Shown here piece after piece: positions 55,021 through 64,000 of a DNA stretch of 64,000 nt. The position numbers and the translations under genes are program-made. The notes below the pieces were generated by a model, which did no database searches, was not told where the DNA came from, and saw nothing but the letters and a program-made list of their open reading frames with translations. The stretch comes from Amorphophallus konjac (Eukaryota > Streptophyta > Magnoliopsida > Alismatales > Araceae): the NCBI GenBank assembly GCA_022559845.1, contig CM040117.1, positions 149,734,732-149,798,731 on the forward strand, read 5' to 3'. Each line of letters begins with the position of its first letter. Position 1 is the stretch's first letter.

Positions 55021-55035
55021 CCCGGAGGGGTTTAC

Positions 55036-55125
55036 ACTGGTTTGACTGAGGGTTTATCGTGGGTTTGACTGAGGCTTTACCGTGGGTTTGACTGAGGTTT
55101 GACAGGGGTTTTGACTGGGTTTATA
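55036..55125 (+). repeat. Short tandem repeat of GTGGGTTTGACTGAGG
   Basis: Four to five imperfect units of about 20 bp follow the hairpin array, with GTTTGACTGAGG as the constant part. Confidence 0.75.
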
Positions 55126-55309
55126 AGCAGGATGGTGGTGCATGACGCGAAGGGTTGCTGGGAGTCCCGAGTTGGGCTCGGACTTGCTGTAGAGTGCCTG
55201 GAGCATACGCGCCCACCAGGTGCTCGGGGAAATTCCCGACGCGCGTGCGTGGGCCGTATACGGGTGCTGTGAGCTCCTGAAGCTTGTGGTTACTCCCAGG
55301 TGGGTCTTC

Positions 55310-55314
55310 CTTTG
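55310..55314. repeat. Target-site duplication of the 55-63 kb element, left
   Basis: CTTTG here and at 62719-62723. The match requires the LTR to start (T/C)GATGGGGGCAT, which also makes its ends TGATG...CATCA mirror each other. Confidence 0.75.
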
Positions 55315-57552
55315 CGATGGGGGCATCCCTCGCCCCCTCCACTTCTTTTTAGGCTCGGATTGCTCACCAGCGTGCGCCATTATGTTCGTCATAATTTTTT
55401 GAGTCTAGTCATGTAATTTTTACATTTTTATTTGAGTCATCATCATGTAATTTTCCCTTTATTTGAGTCATGTACCTAGGTTAGTAGGTTATCTACCAAA
55501 GTTTTGTGTCATTGTGTTGGTTTGTTAGGCTATTGGGCCCAACTAATGGGCTAGGCCCAGGGGCGCCCCTCCCTTGGAGTGCTTGGTCAATAGTTGTTTA
55601 GTTAGGGTCATTTTCGTCCTAGGAAAAGTCCAATGCCTATAAATAGGCCCCCACTCATCTCATATGTAACAACTTTTGCATGAATATTGAAATCCAGAAT
55701 TCCAAATCCCACTAGACCTCTCTCTCATTATCTCTCTCTCTTTTGGGGTGGATTCCACTCTCTCTCTCTCTTCTCTCTCTCTCTAAAGGGGGCGAACCCC
55801 ATTCTCTCTCCTCCCCACCTCAATTTTTAAATTTTTCTCTCTCCTCCCTTCCCAACCACCTCCACTACCCACCTACCCCATTAAAGCCTCTTCCCATTCC
55901 CCACAACCCTCATCAATACTCCCCCCCTTCCCAAGACCCCCTCCACCAATCCTCTCCTCACCACCCAACCCCCAACTACCCCTCCCACTTTCCCAAGCAC
56001 CCTTCCCACTACCCCAAGCACCCCTCCACCTCCCTAGGCCTTTAGATTTCGAAATCCCTCTTCCCTCCATAGCCCTAGGTCGCCCCCCCCTCTCTCTCAT
56101 CTCCTCCACTCTCCCATTGTTCATCTCCATCACCCCCACCTTCCACCATCTAGACTGGCGACCTGCAAAGGATCACCTGCTAGAAGCGGCCACCCCGACC
56201 ACCTCCCCGTGAATCTGAAGGCTCAAGAGGTACCCACGGAAGTGTCTGCCTGTCTTCTTCGCAACAGCGGTGGTTTCGTTGTCATCCGAGCACTGAGCTG
56301 CCCGGGAGAGCCGTTCTCCCTCGACTGCGCGAAGCTCTCCTGACAGAGCACCTGAACATGATTGGAAGCTCTGCCACGACAAATCCAGCGTGAATCAGGA
56401 CAAAAGTTCTTCTGCAAAGATCTTCTTCGACCTGTCTACTTTTAGAATCAAGAGGAGGAACTCCAATCGGCATCCGTTCGCAAGAGTTATTAATTTCTTC
56501 CTCTAGGTGCTCGGATCTACCTCCACTCAGTCTGCACCGACCCCTCCTTAGTGTTCAGAGCCCACTGGTCGACCCCGACATCAGCTGGCATCCCCGTTAG
56601 TCTTGCTTTGAAGAGGACTCGTCAACGGTTCCAATGACTCTAGTGGTACCTGATTCTGAGCTCAGGAGCGGTCGTGGCACCATCTTCTTTCTGCTGTTGG
56701 GGACCTGAAACTGTTAGATCCGAGGGTCTGCCACCCTGTTCAAGCCCCCACCCCGACCAGCAGCGGTGCCTGAAGAAATTTAAAAAATTCTGGAGTCACC
56801 CTATTCCAGATACAAAGATTCTCCAAGTGGTTCGTTCCCAAAAAAATTCGGGGGAAGTCACAGCAGCAACATCTTCGACCGACTGTCAGCACTCGCAGAG
56901 AGAAGACTGAACCGATCTTGGTCTTCATTCGGCATACTTTTCCCGTTTCTCCCCTCCCCGCTTGGCCGGCTGAAGGCCCCTCCCTGCGTGGAGAAATATT
57001 TTGGTTGTAATTTGAACCCCCACCCCTAGTCCAACCCCCTTGCAAGGGGCATAGTGCATGTAAATCTTAAATTTCAGGTTCGAAGCTTCATCGGCGCGGC
57101 GTGCGGGTGCATACCCACGCTTCCCCGCTCGCCCCCGTCTCCGACCGGAGTCGGCGTCTTCACGCCGGATAGGTGAGCCTCGGTCCCTCTCTTGGCTGGT
57201 TTCAATTCATTGCTAGCATAGTATTATCGCCATTGTTTCATCGGATGGTGAATGAGAGCTCGACCCTGAATTGCTAGTGCCGTGAGTGACTACTGCGGGC
57301 GAGTTGTGAGTGAACCATTACATCCCACACCCTTGGTGTGCTGGCCGCCCATGATTTGGGCATCCCAGGCCCATTTGGGGTTCTCCCCAAGCTAGCCAAC
57401 CTTTGGAGCCTCAAGGACCCGCCTCGGACCCTCTCCATCATCGCCAAGTTGCCTTCGGGCACTAATGTGCGCCAAGCGAGTGAGCTCGCTAGTGTGAGTC
57501 CGCTACCTAACTTGAATGCTTGCAAAATAGGTCCAAGGGTGGTGTCACATCA
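55315..57552 (+). repeat. 5' LTR of the 55-63 kb element
   Basis: It starts CGATGGGGG (the 3' copy has TGATGGGGG) and ends CACATCA. TATAAATAG at 55638-55646 is a good TATA box, followed by a CT-rich leader. No gene is seen in it, although short frames occur. Confidence 0.88.
55638..55646 (+). promoter_or_regulatory. TATA box, 5' LTR of the 55-63 kb element
   Basis: TATAAATAG; the same site is present in the 3' LTR at 60799-60807. Confidence 0.6.
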
Positions 57553-57554
57553 AG

Positions 57555-57566
57555 TGGTATCAGAGC
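57555..57566 (+). other. Primer-binding site of the 55-63 kb element
   Basis: TGGTATCAGAGC, matching initiator tRNA-Met, two bases inside the 5' LTR. Confidence 0.85.
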
Positions 57567-57650
57567 AAGCTCATAACTTGTCTCTATCAAGTTGGTCGTA
57601 GGGCATGCTTATGCATTTAGAGTCCTCGGTTGCATCTCTTGTCCACTAGT

Positions 57651-60377
57651 ATGGCCACCTCATACCGAGCTTACCAATCGGCCCTCTCCATAAGTCCAAA
57701 CCACCAAGGGATGCCTACCACTAACACACATAACCTCCCTAGCCATGTCAACTACCTCATGAAGGCCTTGACCTATGCCAATGAGCGGCTTGATAACATA
57801 TCGGGTCGACTCAACCAACTTGGAGAAAATCGGCCCACCCCAAGGACGGACGATAGAATGGTCCCTCTCCCACTTCCCACCTTTGATGGAACCTTTCCTA
57901 GATAATATTTAGATTGGGAAGCTACAATGGACCATTACTTTGAAAGGAATCCCCTGTCCGAGGATAGGAAGGTTCAATGTGCCAAAATGCAACTAACCAA
58001 AAGGGCTCAAACTCATTGGGTTAAAATTGAAGGCTTAAGGATAATTAGAAGGGAAGCTCCCCTCACCACATGGGAGGATATGAAGGAACAACTTAGGGCA
58101 AGATATGGTTTCCCCTCCTACCCGGATCACCAAAGCCCAAGGAGCATTTCAACTCCACCATCCCCACCCGACCAACCCAAGAACCTAATCCCCCATTCCC
58201 CACCACTTCCCACCTATCCTATCCCGCCCACCACATCTACACCCTACCAACAAATTCTCACCACAACCATAGCTCCACAAACCCAATTGGGTCCCATGAC
58301 CACCCCTCCACCTAGGCCCATGACGACCACCACCCCCCAACCCAAATTCCCCCACCAAACCCATATCCCACAAGCTCCCTTGAACCCCACCACTATCCCT
58401 CCATCACCCCCAAAGAAAGATGCACCTCGCAAGGCCAACCAACCTAAACCCCCTCGCCCAACCCACCTTCCACTTCCAACCCCAACCCTACCCCAACCTA
58501 GGCCACCACTACTTCCACTCCCAACCCAAGTTCGACCTCACTCACCACCCAGGGTGCACCATGCCCCAACCATCATCACTCCATCTCCACAAGACCTTCC
58601 CATTCCCTTGAGAAAGGAGGCCACACCCACTCACATAGGAATATTTGCTAGCCCGGACCCTCTCCCCGCCTATAAGGAAGCCCAAGTTCACACCAATAGT
58701 AAGGAAGAGCCTCAACCCTTCACCACTTCAAATAGTCTGGATCTTCAAGAGCCACAAACCTTCACAAATGGCACCATAATCATAGATGGACCCCTAGCTA
58801 GATGGCTAAAGGAGAGACCAAATCACCCCATCATGTCCCATGTTTTCCCTCCCATAGAACAAGACCTTCCCATAGTGCCCTTGTTCTCCTATCACACCAC
58901 AATCCAAGCGTCCTATCAAGTGGAGACCTTAGAGGACCTTCTCAAGGGCTTAGCATGGCCATTAGAGATGACTAGCATGTTGACCCCTAGGGTCGAACAA
59001 CCTAGGAGCCTTGGCCACCTACACCTATGCATAGGGTCCATCACCTCAATGTGCACCATTGGTTGCTACACTAGTGACCTTCTCTTATTCCTCCCTACAC
59101 CCGATAAGCCCGATGCTATCCATAAATTAGAGTTGCTTATCTCGGGTAGAACATCGAGCCCTCCATTCATGGACGACCATCCCACCAAAAACTTCGGCCC
59201 AATTATTTCTCTAGAGGAGGATGAATCACCACTATGTGAGGACCATGAGGACCTAGAGTTCCTCTCCCTAAGTGACCCTTATCATGACCCCTTCGATCCC
59301 TTCCTACACCCACCCACCTTACTCACCACCAACCTTTTCCTACCCCAACCAACCATGTTGGACCAAGCCCACCTCTCCCAAGACCCGGACCACACCAAGG
59401 GAACCATGACCATGGGTGAAATACACTTAGGAAACAATGAAGAGCCCCTCTCCATGATACCCACCTTCCTAGATCCTTTCGACCCTTTCACATGGAAGAT
59501 CAAGGGCCACCCCACACCCATGCACATGGAGGTCATCTCTAGGATAGGAGTGCATAAGTCTTGGCACAACACACCACTTGGCATGATTAGAAAGTCGGGT
59601 CCATTCATTCATATCACCCACATGTCAAGTAGGAAGCATGAGTGGTCCCTATTTGGGTGTAACGGTCCTCCCCAATTCACCATTGGTCTTATGTATGCTA
59701 GGAACCTACATGGGTGTCCGAGTCCTCCAACATTCATCATACTCACTCATAAGAGGGACAACTATGGATGCCCCGGTCCTCCCAAATCATTCAAAGTCTT
59801 CATAACATCAATGCATGATAGGTCTATATGTGGTTGCCCTGGACCACCTTTGCATACCATACATTGTCCACTCACACCGCATCATAGTGAATGGCATATG
59901 CATCCGAGCAAGTATCAACCAACAAGCGGTGAGATTCACAACAAGCGGGCAAAAACTCATGGGCGTCACTTGGAATTCCAAGTTGGTAACTTGACGATGA
60001 TGACTTTGGAGTGGCTCTACCCTAGGGTCACCTCCAATTTGAGGGCATGCGGACTTAGACCTTGCCAAGTTCCGAGTGATTTTGGCAACCCGACTTGCGG
60101 GTTGGACTTACCGATGGGTTTTGGGATTCACCCCATTTCTCATGTGACAGATCCGGCACCCTCTAAGGGCACCGCGGTGGATCCTAGTGAGTGCCTTGAG
60201 CTTACACCTATCCTTGCGAGAGACACCCTCGGAGTGCCACCACAAATTAGCCTGAGAGCCAGACATGAGCACACGGCGGTAATACTTGGCAAGCAAGATC
60301 CCATCGCCAGCATGAGGGTGTGTCCGAGCCACTTTGACGAGCTGAAGCGCCCTTCTCCGGCTATGAGCGAAGGTTGA
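57651..60377 (+). CDS. Gag-led long frame with unknown proline-rich C-terminus
   Basis: The frame runs 909 codons from ATG 57651 to TGA 60377, with one in-frame TAA at 57903 where a sense codon before YLDWE is expected. Downstream of the stop, 816 codons are open. The Ty3-type gag core (about 57870-58120) shows YLDWEATMDHYFERN, KMQLTKRAQTHWVKI and TTWEDMKEQLRARY. There is no zinc knuckle. About 150 residues rich in Pro, Thr and His follow (58140-58620). A mixed region with acidic clusters (58740-59500) comes next, then four copies of GC-x-x-PP with a hydrophobic tail (59655, 59712, 59766, 59832). The end (59900-60377) is unlike any domain I know. A frame this long in the place of pol is unusual. 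It could be a real element protein or uncorrected chance openness in C-rich DNA. Confidence 0.6.
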
Positions 60378-60475
60378 GTTTGGAGATCGTGGTTCGCCCT
60401 GAGCTACATTTTGATGTACTACTTCCCCGGTGGACCCATACTCGACGGGGTTGAGTTTTCCCCACCCCGGGGGTA

Positions 60476-60888
60476 TGATGGGGGCATCCCTCGCCCCCTC
60501 CACTTCTTTTGAGGCTCAGATTGCTCACCAGCGTGCGCCATTGTGTTCGTCATAATTTTTTGAGTTTAGTCATGTAATTTTTACATTTTTATTTGAGTCA
60601 TCATCATGTAATTTTCCCTTTATTTGAGTCATGTACCTAGGTTAGTAGGTTATCTACCAAAGTTTTGTGTCATTGTGTTGGTTTGTTAGGCTATTGGGCC
60701 CAACTAATGGGCTAGGCCCAGGGGCGCCCCTCCCTTGGAGTGCTTGGTCAATAGTTGTTTAGTCAGGGTCATTTTCGTCCTAGGAAAAGTCCAATGCCTA
60801 TAAATAGGCCCCCACTCATCTCATATGTAACAACTTTTGCATGAATACTGAAATCCAGAATTTCAAATCCCACTAGACCTCTCTCTCA

Positions 60889-60951
<63 letters not shown>

Positions 60952-62718
60952 AAGGGGGCGAACCCCATTCTCTCTCCTCCCCACCCCAATTTCAAAATTT
61001 TTCTCTCTCCTCCCTTCCCAACCACCTCCACTACCCACCTACCCCATTAAAGCCTCTTCCCATTCCCCACAACCCTCATCAATACTCCCCCCCTTCCTAA
61101 GACCCCCTCCACCAATCCTCTCCTCACCACCCAACCCCCAACTACCCCTCCCACTTTCCCAAGCACCCTTCCCACTACCCCAAGCACCCCTCCACCTCCC
61201 TAGGCCTTGGGATTTCGAAATCCCCCTTCCCTCCACAGCCCTAGGTCGCCCCCCCCTCTCTCTCATCACCTCCACTCTCCCATTGTTCATCTCCGTCACC
61301 CCACCTTCCACCATCTAGACTGGCGACCTGCAGAGGATCACCTGCTAGAAGCGGCCACCCCGACCACCTCCCCATGAATCTGAAGGCCCAAGAGGTATCC
61401 ACGGAAGTGTCTGCCTGTCTTCTTCACAACAGCGGTCGTTTCGTTGTCGTCCGAGCACTGAGCTGCCCGGGAGAGCCGTTCTCCCTCGACTGCGCGAAGC
61501 TCTCCTGACAGAGCACCTGAACGTGATTGGAAGCTCTGCCACGACAAATCCAGCGTGAATCAGGACAAAAGTTCTTCTGCAAAGATTTTCTTCGACCTGT
61601 CTACTTTCAGAATCAAGAGGCAAAACTCCAATTGGCATCCGTTCGCAAGAGTTATTAATTTCTTCCTCCAGGCGCTCAGATCTACCTCCACTCAGTCTGC
61701 ACCGACCCCTCCTTAGTGTTCAGAGCCCACTGGTCTACCCCGACATTATCTGGCATCCCCGTCAGTCTTGCTTCGAAGAGGACTCGTCAACGGTTCCAAC
61801 GACTCTAGTGGTACCTGATTCTAAGCTCGGGAGCGGTTGTGGCACCATCTTCTTCCTGCTATTGGGAACCTGAAACTGTCAGATCCGAGGTTCTGCCACC
61901 CTGTTCAAGCCCCCACCCCGACCAGCAGCGGTGCCTGAAGACATTTAAAAAATTCTGGAGTCACCCTGTTCCAGATACGAAGATTCTCCAAGTGGTTTCG
62001 TTCCCAACAAAATTCAGGGAAAGTCACAGCAGCAACATCTTCGACCGACTATCAGCACTCGCAGAGAGAAGACTGAACCTATCTCGGTCTTCATTCGGCA
62101 TACTTTTCCCGTTTCTCCCCTCCCCGCTTGGCCGGCTGAAGGCCCCTCCCTACGTGTAGAAATATTTTGGTTGTAATTTGAACCCCCACCCCTAGTCCAA
62201 CCCCCTTGCAAGCGGCGTAGTGCATGTAAATCTTAAATTTCAGGTTCAAAGCTTCATCGGCGCGGCGTGCGGGTGCATACCCACGCTTCCCCGCTCGCCC
62301 CCGTCTCCGGCCAGAGTCGGCGTCTTCACGCCGGCTAGGTGAGCCTCGATCCCTCTCTTGGCTGGTTTCAATTCATTGCTAGCATAGTATTATCGCCATT
62401 GTTTCATCGGACGGTGAATGAGAGCTCGGCCCTGAATTGCTAGTGCCATGAGTGACTACCGCGGGCGAGTTGTGAGTGAACCATTACATCTCACACCCTT
62501 GGTGTGCTGGCCGCCCATGATTTGGGCATCCCAGGCCCATTTGGGGTTCTCCCCAAGCTAGGCAACCTTTGGAGCCTCAAGGACCCGCCTCGGACCCTCT
62601 CCATCATCGCCAAGTTCCCTTCGGGCACTAATGTGCGCCAAGCGAGTTAGCTCGCTAGTGTGAGTCCGCTACCCAACTTGAATGCTTGCAAAATAGGTCC
62701 AAGGGTGGTATCACATCA
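60476..62718 (+). repeat. 3' LTR of the 55-63 kb element
   Basis: It begins TGATGGGGGCAT after a GGGGGTA tract and ends ATCACATCA. It differs from the 5' LTR chiefly at 60890-60950, where a pure CT repeat replaces a mixed stretch. Confidence 0.88.
60891..60950 (+). repeat. CT microsatellite in the 3' LTR
   Basis: An almost uninterrupted CT dinucleotide run of close to 60 bases. The 5' LTR has a shorter, interrupted version at 55722-55785. Confidence 0.9.
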
Positions 62719-62723
62719 CTTTG

Positions 62724-63280
62724 ACTTCAGAGGGCTAGAAAGAGGTGACTCGGGGGTAGACCCCGGCCTCGTTGCTGGGTTCCACATGGCGTGGCCTGTA
62801 GTCGGGGCGCCCCCGGGTCGGCTCGGGTAGCTGCGTTGAACGCGGGTAAGCCCGCAAACTGAGTGATCGGGCGTGGGCTCGATCGATTGCTGATGTTGCC
62901 ACGGGTCGCGGCTAGCTGGTTAGGACCCTTGCTTGGGCCCGATGACTGGGGCGTCAACATGATGATGCCGTTTATCTGGTGGTCGGGGTGACCCTCGCTC
63001 CTCAGTGAAGAGTCGCCTGATGCGGCAGGCTGTTCTGAGTCCCGTGTTAACCCGGTTGTTAAAGCGCCGGCGGTATAATACCTTATTCAGGGTGTCCAGG
63101 GGTGATTCTTGAATCTTCACAGAGTGCCGTAAGGTACGGCGGGTTGTCCCGGATCCCGAAACTGACCCAGTTATTAGGAAACTGGCTAGCATAGTGCTGT
63201 TTGCTCGGGGCCAATCCCCGGTTGTTATGTTGTGCCGCTTGACCCGATGAACTATCTCGATTTCCGAGCTCAACTCGACT
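62724..63280. other. GC-rich unclassified sequence, right flank
   Basis: It is continuous with 55309 before the gag-only element inserted. Composition resembles 53880-54640. No gene, RNA or known element is recognised. Confidence 0.35.
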
Positions 63281-64000
63281 AGTAGAGTTGTTTTGGAGAC
63301 GTGCTTTTTTGCTCTATTTAGGGAGTATTTCTCTATGCTTAATCCTCGATTAATTTGAGAAAATAAGCCGGTGCCAACCAGTACTTAAAATAGGGGTAAG
63401 ACCTAATTAGTTAGGCTTATCATATGATAAATAGGGTTATTCTGCATTATGTTTCGGGTTAACAAATAGTACAGAACTCATAAAACTAAAAGGTCTTTGG
63501 AGGACCATTTTATGGGCTCTAGCGGTCTATCGTAGGAACGCTAAGGGACTCTGGCGGTCTCAGGAAGACCGTTTCTTCCTGTCTACAGTAAATAGCAATA
63601 AAATCGAAATACATGCTAATCTAGGGCAGATAGATGTATGATAAAACATGCCAACAGGTAAATATGGCCTAATAAAACCATATTAAAACATGGTTTGACT
63701 AAAGTAAGCCAAAATTATCAACTTTCTTATTAAGGGCAAGGTTCATGCATGCTATGTTAACCGTATATGCGTAGTCATAATAAAACATCAAATTTGTCAT
63801 GTACAATCAATAAAGACAGGAGGAAAGAGAGGACTTTTGTTCCTAACACGTTAATTTAGCATTTTCATGAGATAACCTACCTTTGATTCGTTCCCTAAAC
63901 TTAAGATTTCTGACTGGAAGTAGACCCTAGTTCCTACACATCCTGTGCCAAACCAGGTGCTTCCCGTCCCTCTATCTCACAATCCTCTTGACCTAAATCC
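63281..64000. repeat. AT-rich unclassified repeat with CGGTC dyads
   Basis: No gene is seen. Between 63490 and 63575 there are dyads of the same GCGGTCT...AGACCGTTT kind as in LTR-A and the Tekay-like LTR, so this is probably part of another LTR. It is cut by the window edge. Confidence 0.4.

Larger units (their letters stand above)
55315..62718 (+). mobile_element. Non-autonomous gag-only LTR retrotransposon (gypsy-like)
   Basis: The 7.4-kb element has LTRs of about 2.24 kb (55315-57552 and 60476-62718) that look about 97-98 percent alike by eye. It has a tRNA-Met primer site (TGGTATCAGAGC, 57555-57566) and a 2.9-kb interior. The interior encodes a Ty3-type gag domain followed by an unfamiliar long C-terminal region. 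Protease, RT, RNase H and integrase are absent. It is a TR-GAG type element that must borrow enzymes. The close LTRs suggest recent movement. Confidence 0.85.

Noticed and set aside
55743..56045. Pro/Ser-rich open frame in the 5' LTR of the gag-only element
   Set aside because: It comes from the C-rich leader after the TATA box, and the reading is broken in the 3' LTR by the CT repeat expansion.

Overview
This window is plant nuclear DNA, probably from an angiosperm with a large repeat-rich genome. The evidence is the company of elements: a chromovirus-type Ty3/gypsy element with TGTAACACCC...GTGACA LTR ends and a tRNA-Met primer site, two Sirevirus-like Ty1/copia elements with LTRs of about 2.7-2.8 kb, two plant L1-type LINEs carrying an RNase H domain, and a CACTA-like miniature element. 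I see no host gene, rRNA or tRNA gene. Essentially every base that can be assigned belongs to a transposable element or a tandem repeat.

Layout, left to right. Positions 62-1276 and 49990-50629 are two halves of one LTR (LTR-A), whose element continues off the left edge. LTR-A was split by a Tekay/Del-like gypsy element (1277-49984, target duplication ATAGG). The coding part of that element is at 42393-46763 and its intact 3' LTR at 46837-49984. Its 5' LTR is broken into three pieces (1277-2462, 23548-24939, 41308-42177) by a CACTA-like MITE (about 2036-2357), a related solo LTR (LTR2, 2463-23542, duplication CTATA) and a reverse-oriented Sirevirus-like element (Sire3, 24940-41302, duplication GTTGG). 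LTR2 was then hit by a full Sirevirus-like copia element (Sire1, 4385-16785, duplication TATAC) and by a 5'-truncated LINE (LINE1, 17834-21574). Sire3 was hit by a nearly full-length LINE (LINE2, 29160-35261, minus strand). The nest is therefore at least four levels deep and can be unpicked exactly from target duplications and from comparison with the uninterrupted 3' LTR.

Right of 50630 lies a diverged gypsy LTR-like stretch on the minus strand, then a GC-rich zone with a 41-bp minisatellite (about 53010-53870) and a run of four long hairpins (54690-55020). A second non-autonomous LTR element (55315-62718, duplication CTTTG) follows. It has a Ty3-type gag domain fused to a long, unrecognised, proline-rich reading frame and no pol. 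The last 1.3 kb returns to GC-rich and then AT-rich unclassified repeat.

Two gag-only elements stand out as the most unusual genes. Sire3 has lost pol and carries eight CCHC zinc-knuckle positions. The 55-63 kb element encodes a gag-led frame of 909 codons (one internal stop) with a repeated GC-x-x-PP motif. On the non-coding side, every LTR family here carries its own dense array of short repeats or dyads upstream of a likely TATA box. The two Sirevirus-like elements also share a paired hairpin in their 3' non-coding region that shows a compensatory base change. Decay is mostly by single-base nonsense changes that look like C-to-T/G-to-A transitions.
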